Shown here: positions 1 through 7,188 of the stretch, one piece after another
Numbering within the stretch: the first letter of the stretch is position 1
How the letters are laid out: the number at the start of each line of letters is the position of its first letter
DNA from: Bacillota bacterium
GTDB taxonomy: Bacteria > Bacillota > UBA994
DNA: 8,033 nt
Reading direction: 5' to 3'
NCBI GenBank assembly: GCA_018725275.1
Contig: QLUC01000074.1
Span: forward strand, 1-8,033
Position numbers and translations under genes: made by a program
Notes under the pieces: model-generated
Told to the model about the DNA's origin: nothing
Databases searched by the model: none
The model's input: only the letters and a program-made list of their open reading frames with translations

Positions 1-115
1 CCCACTGCGCACTATCTACGTCCCACTTCGAGCAGAAAAACCTCCTTCCTTCCCCTTCGTCCCACTCGTCCTATCTACGTCCCACTTCGAGCAAAAAACT
101 CCATCCTTCCCCTTC
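1..115. repeat. Tandem ~59-base repeat downstream of flgL
   Basis: Two copies of a ~59-base unit lie side by side. A 23-base core is identical at 12-34 and 71-93. Each core is followed by an A-run and a pyrimidine-rich tail ending in TCCTTCCCCTTC (41-58 and 99-115). The nonamer CGTCCCACT occurs at 19-27, 58-66 and 78-86, and its last six bases open the window at 1-6, so the array probably continues to the left. Spacing alternates between about 20 and 39 bases. The right end touches the flgL stop codon. Read on the minus strand the array is purine-rich with many GGA triplets. I see no ORF, no strong hairpin and no spacer pattern like a CRISPR. Function unknown. Confidence 0.85.
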
Positions 116-1026
116 TATCTCAGAAAATCCAAAAGGGTTGGCTGCATAACCCTCGCCGCGGCCCCTAGAGCCGCCTGATAGACATGCTCGCGCACGTTAA
201 AGTTCATAATTGCCTCAGCCATGTCCACATCGCCAAGCTTGGACTTGAGTTCCGTCAAGGTGCTCTGCTCCTCCTGGTAGCGCAGTTCAGTCATCGCGAG
301 GCGATTCTGCCTCGCCCCCACGGTGGCGCGGGCATCGAGCACATTGCCCAGCGCTTGGTCTAAGGCGGCGATGGCGTCTTGGATGTCGGCGGTAGGAGTG
401 GCGGCGAGGGCATTACGCGCCATCTCGAGTGCGCCAAAGACATTGCCTGCCCCCGTACGGAAAAGGCTATCGCCTTCGACATTAACCTGCACCTCGCTGC
501 CGCGGAGTATTTCGTAGTTGATCTGCCCCACTCCTGCCCCCACAGTGGGCATGTCCACGACTACGCCGCCGGGACCCTCGCTAAAGGGAAACGGTCTGCT
601 CCCATGATGCGTGCCGCCAAAGAGAGTGCGGTCGCCATCAAAGGACGCATTGGCGAGGGAGATAACATGGCGCATGAGCTGGTCCACCTCGCGCGAATTA
701 TAGGCCCGCACATCCGGCGGCAAGGTACTATTCGCCCCCGCTAAAGTCAGCTCCTTAGCGCGATGCAATGCTTCGCCCACCGTTCCCAAGGTGGTGTCGG
801 TCATATTGAGCCAGGCTACGCCATCGCGCACATTGGTCTGAAACTGGGCGCTTTCAGTCAAAGCGACGCTTAAGTTCAGCAGGCGGGCCGCCACGATGGG
901 GTTGTCAGACGGCTGATTAACCAAGCGACCAGAGGCCAGCTTGCGCTGGGCCTCGTTCATTTCGCGCAGACTGAGCTGAATATTACGCATGACATTGTTG
1001 CGCATGGTGGTGTTAGAAACTCGCAT
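115..1026 (-). CDS. flgL: Flagellar hook-associated protein 3 (hook-filament junction protein FlgL)
   Basis: FlgL is the second of the two junction proteins exported through the flagellar type III apparatus; it joins the hook-side FlgK ring to the flagellin filament. The 303-residue length is normal for the family. The N-terminal D0/D1 helix has the flagellin-like segment KLASGRLVNQPSDNPI at about residues 29-44, and the C-terminal helix (about 269-303) begins MAEAIMNF and ends TLLDFLR, matching the usual ending of FlgL. The middle (~60-235) is the variable D2 region. The ATG at 1026 is supported by GGGAGG eight bases upstream, overlapping the end of flgK, whose stop codon is only five bases away. 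Later Met codons at residues 8 and 13 lack such a site. It is the last gene of the operon visible here; the tandem repeat begins at its stop codon. The assignment is secure; FlgL is separated from flagellin by its position after flgK. Confidence 0.95.
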   Translation of the reverse strand: MRVSNTTMRNNVMRNIQLSLREMNEAQRKLASGRLVNQPSDNPIVAARLLNLSVALTESAQFQTNVRDGVAWLNMTDTTLGTVGEALHRAKELTLAGANSTLPPDVRAYNSREVDQLMRHVISLANASFDGDRTLFGGTHHGSRPFPFSEGPGGVVVDMPTVGAGVGQINYEILRGSEVQVNVEGDSLFRTGAGNVFGALEMARNALAATPTADIQDAIAALDQALGNVLDARATVGARQNRLAMTELRYQEEQSTLTELKSKLGDVDMAEAIMNFNVREHVYQAALGAAARVMQPTLLDFLR

Positions 1027-1031
1027 CTGCT

Positions 1032-2438
1032 TTACCTCCCAAGGTTGATGATGGTCTGTAATATTTCATCCATGGTGGCCAAAAGCCTGGCCGAGGCTTG
1101 GTAACCGTGCTGGAACTGCACCATGAAGGACAGTTCTTCGTCAATAGACACCCCTGCCGCCTCTTCCCGCCGGTTGGTGAGTTGGTTGGTCAGCGATTCT
1201 TGATTTTGGCTGATGCGCTCCGCCTGCTGTGACTCGACCCCCAAGGCGGTGACTATGCCCGCGAAGTAACCCTCCAGTGAGGCTGTTCCTCCCGGCATAG
1301 GGGCATTGCGCAGGCGGGCGATGTTTAGCGCATTGCTGCCGTCGGCTAGGCCGGCCAGAGGGGCAGCGGTGCGAATTAGGCTAGGGTTATTTCTAATATC
1401 GGGGTTTAGGCCGATCAAGCGGGCTTCCCGACCAGGAGTTAGGGGTAAAGTGAAAAAATTCGCCCCCATAGTCGGATTGCTCGGGTCGAGGTGCTGCCCG
1501 AGCATATGAACACTGTTAACACTGTCGTGTAGCGTTCGCGCCAAAGTATTGAGTCTGCCGGAAAAATCGTTTTCGACCCATTGCCGGGCAACTTGGATGC
1601 CAGCCACACTGCCCTCGTTAAGTAATAACGCTTCTCCCTCCGGCCACGCCGGCACTAGGGATGTCCCCACCATCGCGCCCTGTACGGCAATAGCGCGACC
1701 CTCCTGAACCAAGTGACGCCCGCCGACGGCGACATTGATGGCCCCTGTGGGTTGGGGCAAGGCCTGAAACCCCACTATGCGCGCCAAATCATCCAGCAAG
1801 ACATCGCGACGGTCCATTAAATCATTGGGGTTAAGCCCCGCGCCAAGGTTCGTGACGATTTGGGTGTTTAACGTGGCAATTTGGGCGGACAAAGAGTTGA
1901 TATCGTTAACGGCCAGCCCGGTCTTAACGTTTAAATCTTCCAGCAGCACCTCGGACTGGGTGGCAAGGCTATTGAGTGAGGCCGCCAAGGTGGTGCCGGT
2001 CTCTACTACCGCGGCACGGGTGGCTCCGGCGATGGGGTTCTTGGCGAGCTCCTGCCAGGCGCCCCAAAAGCGCTCGAAGACACTGCTTAGGCCGGTGTCG
2101 CTCGGCTCCATGAGTATCATCTCTACGGTTGAGAGTACCTCGTGGCGTTCCTGCCAGTGGCTACCCTTGCTCAACTGCTGGCGTAGTTGGTAGTCTAAAA
2201 AGCCATCGCGCACCCTCCTGATCTCGGCGATGGTTACTCCGGTCCCCATCTGTCCGGGGCCGTCATGACGATTGCCGGACACCGCTATGGCGGGCGTGGT
2301 CGTTTGAAACACCGCCTGTTGCCGCGAAAAGCCCGGCGTCGAAGCATTGGCAATATTATGCGCGGTGACGTTTAAGGCAGTTTGATGAGCACTCATACCT
2401 CGCCGCGCCACACTAAACCCAAAGAAAGTCGAAGCCAC
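1032..2438 (-). CDS. flgK: Flagellar hook-associated protein 1 (FlgK)
   Basis: FlgK is the first hook-filament junction protein, exported and assembled at the hook tip outside the cell before FlgL. The N-terminus has the rod/hook/HAP family signature ALNVTAHNIANASTPGFSRQ at residues 21-40. The C-terminus (431-468) contains SIDEELSFMVQFQHGYQASA followed by a heptad-like helix ending ILQTIINLGR, the paired D0 helix. The start is GTG at 2438, preceded by a strong GGGAGGGG six bases upstream; the gap to flgN is 14 bases. At 468 residues it is shorter than many FlgK proteins (around 500-550), and since both ends are intact the reduction must lie in the central D2/D3 domains. No frameshift or truncation is visible. 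Its chaperone gene flgN is immediately upstream and its partner flgL is five bases downstream. Confidence 0.95.
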   Translation of the reverse strand: MASTFFGFSVARRGMSAHQTALNVTAHNIANASTPGFSRQQAVFQTTTPAIAVSGNRHDGPGQMGTGVTIAEIRRVRDGFLDYQLRQQLSKGSHWQERHEVLSTVEMILMEPSDTGLSSVFERFWGAWQELAKNPIAGATRAAVVETGTTLAASLNSLATQSEVLLEDLNVKTGLAVNDINSLSAQIATLNTQIVTNLGAGLNPNDLMDRRDVLLDDLARIVGFQALPQPTGAINVAVGGRHLVQEGRAIAVQGAMVGTSLVPAWPEGEALLLNEGSVAGIQVARQWVENDFSGRLNTLARTLHDSVNSVHMLGQHLDPSNPTMGANFFTLPLTPGREARLIGLNPDIRNNPSLIRTAAPLAGLADGSNALNIARLRNAPMPGGTASLEGYFAGIVTALGVESQQAERISQNQESLTNQLTNRREEAAGVSIDEELSFMVQFQHGYQASARLLATMDEILQTIINLGR

Positions 2439-2452
2439 AATAGTCCCCTCCC

Positions 2453-2758
2453 TTAAGCACGCCTGTCAAGAGACTGCCCGTAAATTTTGGCATCGCCCAG
2501 AGCGGCCAAGACCCGCCGCGCAAAATGCAAACTCTGCTGGGCCAATAATTGATTTCCCTCTACCATATCCATGATGGCCCGGAGCTTTTCATCTTCTGAC
2601 CCCGTCAGGGGCACACCGAATGGCGACTCTTGCTCAACGGTCTTAAGGATGGCACTTTGTTCTTCAACCAGCATAGAAATGGCTTCTAGGTCATCCCTAA
2701 TCATCGCCTGACGCTGCAAGTCAAGATTGGTGAAGAGTAAGGAAAGCCACTCTCTCAT
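2453..2758 (-). CDS. flgN: FlgN-like export chaperone for FlgK/FlgL
   Basis: This 101-residue protein is predicted to be almost entirely helical (for example RDDLEAISMLVEEQSAILKT at about 21-40 and a second long helix from about 55 to 88), as expected for FlgN, the cytosolic chaperone that holds unfolded FlgK and FlgL for type III export. Sequence conservation in this family is low, so the call rests on size, helical character and the diagnostic flgM-flgN-flgK-flgL order. Its ATG overlaps the flgM TGA as ATGA (2758-2755), suggesting translational coupling; a G-run (GGGGG) about six bases upstream could also serve as a ribosome site. It contains no signal peptide or membrane segment. An unrelated small helical protein is possible but unlikely in this context. 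Confidence 0.85.
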   Translation of the reverse strand: MREWLSLLFTNLDLQRQAMIRDDLEAISMLVEEQSAILKTVEQESPFGVPLTGSEDEKLRAIMDMVEGNQLLAQQSLHFARRVLAALGDAKIYGQSLDRRA

Positions 2759-3039
2759 TTTTGGCCCCCGGGCGCACGCCCATCGCCACGCACCATCGCC
2801 TCAGCTAGGCGCACCATGCTCGGGCTGTACTCGCCCCTTTGTACGTCATTCTTGATGCTCAGCACCTTGTCTCCGGCAAAGGGCTCCTCCATTTCGAGGC
2901 CTGCCTGCAGAAGGCGGGCCGCCAAAGAAATGGCAATGGAATCGCCCTGGTTAGCGGCAACCACCGCTGTCCCCTTCTTTAGAGGGGGGCGGCTCTCCGC
3001 GGTGCGCAGGTAGATGTTTGCCTTCGGATCAATTTTCAC
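2755..3039 (-). CDS. flgM: Anti-sigma-28 factor FlgM
   Basis: FlgM binds and holds the flagellar sigma factor (sigma-28/SigD) until the hook-basal body is complete. The protein is 94 residues from the preferred start. The C-terminal half carries the family pattern: a helix leading into VLSIKNDVQRGEYSPSMVRL (about 59-78) and then AEAMV, the sigma-binding G-x-Y motif region. The N-terminal half is low in order, as usual. I prefer GTG at 3039, giving MKIDPKANIY, because TAGAGGTG (3053-3046) lies six bases upstream and MKI is a common FlgM beginning. A GTG at 3048 would add three residues (MCN) but lies inside this ribosome site. The cheB stop codon at 3053-3051 overlaps the site, and the flgM stop overlaps the flgN start. 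Confidence 0.88.
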   Translation of the reverse strand: MKIDPKANIYLRTAESRPPLKKGTAVVAANQGDSIAISLAARLLQAGLEMEEPFAGDKVLSIKNDVQRGEYSPSMVRLAEAMVRGDGRAPGGQK

Positions 3040-3045
3040 ATTACA

Positions 3046-3053
3046 CACCTCTA
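3046..3053 (-). promoter_or_regulatory. Ribosome binding site that decides the flgM start
   Basis: On the minus strand TAGAGGTG includes the cheB TAG stop and an AGAGGTG Shine-Dalgarno match, six bases before the GTG at 3039. It overlaps the alternative GTG at 3048, which makes that codon an unlikely start. Confidence 0.6.
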
Positions 3054-4076
3054 CTTCATCGTGGCGATTTTTAAGAACTCCCCTACTTGCCGCAGATTCA
3101 TTACTCCGTCGGCGAGTTTGGCCTCGACAACGGCGCGCGGCATGCCGTAAATGATGGCGCTTTCTTCGGACTCAGCGACTATATGTGCCCCAGAGCGGTG
3201 GAGGGTCTGCGCGCCTTCCGCCCCGTCTTGACCCATGCCCGTGAGGACCACCGCCAGTAGGTGCGGAGCAAAGGGCTCCGCGCTTTGAAAAAGCACATTG
3301 ACGCTGGGGCGAAAGGGTGTTGTCACGTAATCAAACGGCAGCACCTGCAAGAAGCGTCTGGTCTTATCCTTGCGTACCGCCGTGTGGCAGCCGCCGGGCG
3401 CAATATAGACGGTGCCACCTAGGAGCGGCATGCCGTCAAAGGCTTCGACCACCGGCACACGGCTTAATTGCCCCAGACGCTGCGCCATCGGTCCCGTAAA
3501 CCCCGCCGGAATGTGCTGGGCGATGACCAAGGGCACCCGCATGCCCTCGGGCAAGGTGGGGATGATCTGCTGCAGTGCCGCCGGCCCTCCGGTCGAGCAC
3601 CCGATGACAACTAAGTCGTAATGTTTGGGTGCCAGCGCGGGCGGCACCGTGCGGGGAACAACCTTCTGCCGATTGACGCCGGCCGCGGCGCGCAGTCGGG
3701 GCAGCAATATGGTCCCGAGTTCAGCGGTGGCGGCGGCACGGTCGGGCTTGGTGATAAAATCCACCGCGCCCATCTCGAGAGCACGAAATGTCTCTGTGGC
3801 GCCGACCCTGGTCAGACTGCTGACCATGATGACGGGCGTGGGCATCTCCCGCATGATAATCTCTAGCGCCAAGAGCCCATTTAAGACTGGCATTTCGATG
3901 TCTAGAGTAAGGACATCAGGGCGGAGATCGCGACACTTTTGCACTGCTTCTTCACCGTTGCGGGCAATGCCCACGACGGCCATGTCGTCGCTGCTACTGA
4001 TGGCGTTACTGATGAGCTGGCGCATAAAGGGCGAATCGTCAACTACTAGGACGCGAATCTTACGCTCCCCGGTCAT
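3051..4076 (-). CDS. cheB: Chemotaxis response regulator / protein-glutamate methylesterase CheB
   Basis: CheB removes methyl groups from, and deamidates, receptor glutamyl side chains, giving adaptation after CheA phosphorylates it. Residues ~6-125 form a receiver domain with the acidic pair D13-D14 (RVLVVDDSPFMRQ), phospho-acceptor D59 (LTLDIEMPVLNG), S86/S87 and K110 (DFITKPD). After a linker rich in Pro and Ala (~130-150), the methylesterase domain has all expected catalytic positions: S161 in GCSTGGPAALQ, H188 in IAQHIPAGFTGPMA, and D284 in VVLTGMGQDGAEG. Full length at 341 residues. The ATG overlaps the cheA stop as ATGA (4076-4073), with only a weak upstream ribosome site, so translation probably depends on cheA. 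No cheR partner is present in the window. Confidence 0.97.
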   Translation of the reverse strand: MTGERKIRVLVVDDSPFMRQLISNAISSSDDMAVVGIARNGEEAVQKCRDLRPDVLTLDIEMPVLNGLLALEIIMREMPTPVIMVSSLTRVGATETFRALEMGAVDFITKPDRAAATAELGTILLPRLRAAAGVNRQKVVPRTVPPALAPKHYDLVVIGCSTGGPAALQQIIPTLPEGMRVPLVIAQHIPAGFTGPMAQRLGQLSRVPVVEAFDGMPLLGGTVYIAPGGCHTAVRKDKTRRFLQVLPFDYVTTPFRPSVNVLFQSAEPFAPHLLAVVLTGMGQDGAEGAQTLHRSGAHIVAESEESAIIYGMPRAVVEAKLADGVMNLRQVGEFLKIATMK

Positions 4077-6019
4077 CTTTTGTGTAGTAGTGCCAAGAGC
4101 CCGTTGACATCGAGTATCGGCACCACGCGCCCATCACCCAATATGGTAGCACCCGCTAGTTCTCTGTTCTTGACGAAGAAGGGGCCGAGCGGCTTGATGA
4201 CCACTTCCTGCTCACCTAGTAATCGGTCGACTAGGAGGCCAACTTTAGTCGAACCACTGCTGGCAATCACTAAATTTTGCGGTCTCTTCTCGGGCGGAGT
4301 CATGCCCAAGAGGGAGTAGAGCGGTACCACCGGCACAACTTGTTCGCGCAAAACCAAGCATTCCTGACCTTGCACAAACCGCAGGTCGGCCGGGTTAAGT
4401 TTACGCGTCTCGGTCACGGCGGCAATCGCCACCGCGTAGTCATGCCCATTGGCCCGCACGAGTAAGGCGCGGAAAATGGCCAAAGTCAAGGGCAGGCGAA
4501 TGACAAACTCGGTCCCCTGGCCGAGAATGCTCTTGATGTCGATACTGCCGCCCACTTTTTCGATGTGGCTACGCACGATGTCCATGCCCACACCGCGACC
4601 GGATACATCGCTCACCGCGCCGGCCGTGCTCAGTCCCGGCAGCATAATCAGCCTCTGGCGCTCACCCTCACTCATCGTAGCGACGTCGCTCTGGGTAAGC
4701 AAGCCCAGTGATAGAGCCTTCCGGGTTACTCGCTCGACATCTATACCGCCGCCATCGTCGCTCACCGCGATGACTACATGATTGTCTTCATGGCTCGCCC
4801 GTAACACGATGCGTCCCTGCAAAGCTTTACCCTTGTCGCTTCTCTCGCGAGGCAGCTCAATGCCATGGTCGACGGAGTTACGCACGAGATGAATTAGCGG
4901 GTCACGTATTTCCTCCACAATAGTGCGATCCAGCTCAGTATCGGCCCCTTCAAGGATGAGCTCGATGTCCTTGGCTAAATTTTGCGCCAAGTCGCGCACC
5001 AGGCGGGGAAAGGTACTAAATAGTTGCGCTATGGGCACCATGCGCACTTTCATTATCTCGCGCTGCAAGTCACTGGTAATGCGCCCGAGCTGGCTGGACA
5101 CTGCCAGCATGCTCCGGACGTTTTCGTCATCCTTATTTTGGCGTTCGAGGTGACTGGTGACATTGGCCAGACGATTGCGCTCTATGACCAGTTCTCCTAC
5201 TAGGTTCATCAGGAGCTCAAGTTTTTTTACGTCCACGCGCACTGAATGCTGACGGGTCTCACCGCGGACTACTGCTTTTTCCGCACTGGGTACATCGGCT
5301 TCGGCGAGAGTAATGAGAGCAAGTGGGGAGATGTTGGCGTCTTCCACGTCGGCATCGTTCATGATGCGCGTAAGAATTTCATCGCTATGCCCGTCGGTGG
5401 CCAACAAAACGCTGAATCTTTGGTCAAAGCCTTCGCTGAGGAGCACCTCTTCACTCGGACTACATTCGGTGACCGTGCCAAATTCCCGGAGGTTTTGTAA
5501 CAGGATAAACGCCCTGACCCCCTTCATCTGGGTGTCACTGCGCAAGGTGACATCTACTTTGTATTGTTTACCGGGCAACGCCACGCCCTCTGGCATTTGG
5601 GCAGCCTGCCCCGGCACCAGAACAACGGGTGCCATTTTGCCTTGAGCGTGTGCATCTAGGGCGTTAATCACGACGGAAAGATCGTGTTGACCCTCTCTGC
5701 CTGTGCCGTAAACATCTTGTTTGATCGCTTTTAGCAGGTCGAGAGCCGACAGCAACACCGAAAAAAGCTGGGAAGTCGGGTTCAACTTGTTCTCGCGGAG
5801 CAAACTCAGCACACTTTCCATATGGTGGGCCACAGTCGCCATCTGGGTAAAGCCCATGGCGCCGGCCGAACCCTTGATGGTATGGGCGTCGCGAAAGACG
5901 TCATTGATGAGGGACTTGTCGTTCGGCTGTTTCTCGAGCGCAACTAAGCTAACCGCTAGACGATCCACATTTTCTTCGGTTTCGTCCAAAAATAAGTGCA
6001 AATATTCATTCTTTTTCAC
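4073..6019 (-). CDS. cheA: Chemotaxis sensor histidine kinase CheA
   Basis: CheA autophosphorylates in receptor arrays and passes phosphate to CheY and CheB. All five domains are visible in 648 residues. P1 (Hpt), ~1-105, has phospho-acceptor H46 in AHTIKGSAGAMGF. P2 (~152-235) resembles the regulator-binding domain (YKVDVTLRSDTQMKGVRA). P3 (~256-325) is the dimerisation hairpin, with LLMNLVGELVIERNRL. P4, the ATPase, has the N box HLVRNSVDHGIE (377-388), G1 DDGGGID (421-427) and G2 SGRGVGMDIV (473-482). P5 (~510-645) is CheW-like and ends in VVPILDVNGLLALL. The start is GTG at 6019 with GGGGG seven bases upstream; the gap after the CheW-type gene is 12 bases. Every key residue is present, so the kinase should be active. 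P5 would pair with the CheW portion of the upstream product. Confidence 0.98.
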   Translation of the reverse strand: MKKNEYLHLFLDETEENVDRLAVSLVALEKQPNDKSLINDVFRDAHTIKGSAGAMGFTQMATVAHHMESVLSLLRENKLNPTSQLFSVLLSALDLLKAIKQDVYGTGREGQHDLSVVINALDAHAQGKMAPVVLVPGQAAQMPEGVALPGKQYKVDVTLRSDTQMKGVRAFILLQNLREFGTVTECSPSEEVLLSEGFDQRFSVLLATDGHSDEILTRIMNDADVEDANISPLALITLAEADVPSAEKAVVRGETRQHSVRVDVKKLELLMNLVGELVIERNRLANVTSHLERQNKDDENVRSMLAVSSQLGRITSDLQREIMKVRMVPIAQLFSTFPRLVRDLAQNLAKDIELILEGADTELDRTIVEEIRDPLIHLVRNSVDHGIELPRERSDKGKALQGRIVLRASHEDNHVVIAVSDDGGGIDVERVTRKALSLGLLTQSDVATMSEGERQRLIMLPGLSTAGAVSDVSGRGVGMDIVRSHIEKVGGSIDIKSILGQGTEFVIRLPLTLAIFRALLVRANGHDYAVAIAAVTETRKLNPADLRFVQGQECLVLREQVVPVVPLYSLLGMTPPEKRPQNLVIASSGSTKVGLLVDRLLGEQEVVIKPLGPFFVKNRELAGATILGDGRVVPILDVNGLLALLHKR

Positions 6020-6031
6020 ACTGCTGCCCCC

Positions 6032-7174
6032 TTATCTTCCACCTAGCTCATCGACGAACAAGCGCTCGATATCGAGCAAGGCCACCAGTACCTCCCCCGT
6101 CACTTCTTCGGTTTCCTGCTCAACCACCACTACCGCATCGAGGGCCGCAAGGAAGTTCATAGCACCGTAGACTTCCCTACCGCGGTAGTTCAAGTACTTG
6201 CCGAAAAATGCTGGGGATGCGTTCTCTATAAACAGGTCCAAGGCAGGAGCCGATGCTTTTTGTTTCAGCAAGACAGCGTTTTCCATAAAACGGCTCTTGG
6301 TGATAAACATGCCGGCACGGTCCACGAGGTAGCGTTCACCTGTCTTGCCAAAAGGCGTAAATTCTAGCGCTTCGTCCTTGGCTAGGTCGGTGGTCATCAA
6401 AATGACCCCCGTAATTTGACCCTGCGCGCTGACCACGGGTTCGGAAACCGCCAAAATAATGCCTCCGTCCACGGCGGATACTACTATTTCGTGGGCGGGG
6501 CTACCGGCCAGGGATCTGTGTACATACTTGCGACGCGATAGATCGAGCGGCTTTTTAGCGGTATTGACCGGGCTTAAGCCCTCGCGGTCCGTGAGGGCGA
6601 TGTTCTCGATGCCGCGCAGCTCGGCCCGGCGAGCATATAGCTCTGCCGTTACCGCCGCAGCCGACCCAGTCTGGAGCAAGGGAGAGCGGGCGATGGCCTT
6701 GATGCCCAGTTGTAACTCCGCTAGGCGCCGCGCGAGGGCGTTTTTTTCTTGCTGCACAAAGCTGTCCAGCATGACGCGCGCCGATTGTTCTGGGTTTGGT
6801 TGCCGATAGTGGCAGACCCCGGTAATGAAAGCCGCTGCCGTCCCTTCAGGGGGGGCGGTGACCAAGGCAGAAGCTACATCGCCCACCTCAAGTACGGCGT
6901 CCACAATGAGGCCCACGAGCACGTCTTGCACCTCCACAAAGACAATGCGCGTCTCCTTGCTGTCTACCCTAGGCGGCAATTGTAGGCAGTCGCGCAGGCA
7001 GACCACCGGCGTGATTTGCCCCCGCAGGTTGATGACCCCGACAATATGCTTGGCTGTACGCGGAATAAAGGTTAGTGCGTCCAGCCGAGAAATCTCGGTA
7101 ACGCACTTTGTTTCGAGGCCGTAGTACTCCTTGTCCAAAGAAAATATCATGAGCTGCAAATCTTCTTTCTTCAT
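6032..7174 (-). CDS. CheW coupling protein interrupted by an inserted dCache-like sensor domain
   Basis: CheW links receptors to the CheA P5 domain. Residues ~6-121 (380-residue numbering) are a clear CheW fold: FSLDKEYYGLE, the coupling motif VINLRGQITPVV with R51 in the NLRG turn, and GLIVDAVLEVGDV, ending AAFITGV. An ordinary CheW would then finish with a short hairpin and an LLD-x-E-xL helix. Instead ~235 residues follow with dCache hallmarks (long helix ALARRLAELQLGIKAIARSP, NIALTDREGL, SRRKYVHRSL, GKTGERYLVDRAGMF, LDAVVVVEQ), and only then VTGEVLVALLDIERLFVDEL (~358-377), which looks like the missing CheW end. No membrane helix or signal peptide is seen. I prefer ATG at 7174; an in-frame GTG at 7219 would add 15 residues but has a poor ribosome site. 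The ORF is unbroken and is first in the operon. CheW identity is secure; insertion rather than fusion is my reading. Confidence 0.9.
   Translation of the reverse strand: MKKEDLQLMIFSLDKEYYGLETKCVTEISRLDALTFIPRTAKHIVGVINLRGQITPVVCLRDCLQLPPRVDSKETRIVFVEVQDVLVGLIVDAVLEVGDVASALVTAPPEGTAAAFITGVCHYRQPNPEQSARVMLDSFVQQEKNALARRLAELQLGIKAIARSPLLQTGSAAAVTAELYARRAELRGIENIALTDREGLSPVNTAKKPLDLSRRKYVHRSLAGSPAHEIVVSAVDGGIILAVSEPVVSAQGQITGVILMTTDLAKDEALEFTPFGKTGERYLVDRAGMFITKSRFMENAVLLKQKASAPALDLFIENASPAFFGKYLNYRGREVYGAMNFLAALDAVVVVEQETEEVTGEVLVALLDIERLFVDELGGR
6101..6811 (-). other. Inserted dCache-like (PDC) sensory domain within the CheW protein
   Basis: This covers residues ~122-358 of the CheW-type protein. 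An N-terminal helix of about 35 residues leads into a first PAS-like module (~188-265: NIALTDREG, RRKYVHRSL, IILAVSEPVV, QITGVILMTTDL) and a shorter second one (~274-352: GKTGERYLVDRAGMFITKS, YGAMNFLAALDAVVVVEQ). This order matches double-Cache domains, which are usually extracytoplasmic and flanked by membrane helices; here neither flank is hydrophobic. The R-x-W-Y signature known for amino-acid-binding dCache domains is incomplete: R214-R-K-Y217 has Lys in place of Trp, although an Asp at 263 sits roughly where the later acidic residue would be. The ligand is therefore unknown. Boundaries are approximate. Confidence 0.7.
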
Positions 7175-7180
7175 GCCCTG

Positions 7181-7188
7181 CTTCCCCC
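7181..7188 (-). promoter_or_regulatory. Ribosome binding site that decides the cheW-type gene start
   Basis: GGGGGAAG on the minus strand ends six bases before the ATG at 7174. It resembles the G-rich sites before cheA and flgK. The upstream in-frame GTG at 7219 is preceded only by a weak AGGCG, so 7174 is the better start. Confidence 0.65.

Noticed and set aside
1..114. Rho-independent terminator after flgL
   Set aside because: The T-runs on the operon strand are not preceded by a stable GC hairpin; only a three-base GAG/CTC pairing was found.
1..115. CRISPR array
   Set aside because: Only two units are visible, the sequence between cores is itself repeated rather than unique, and no cas gene is present.
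379..744. Plus-strand open frame antisense to flgL
   Set aside because: It is a shadow of a well-supported flgL, as are the other plus-strand frames opposite flgK, cheB and cheA; none has motifs or a ribosome site.
6032..7174. Frameshift or assembly joining of two separate genes to explain the long CheW protein
   Set aside because: The frame is continuous with consistent composition, has no internal start signals, and returns to a CheW-like ending, which a random junction would not produce.
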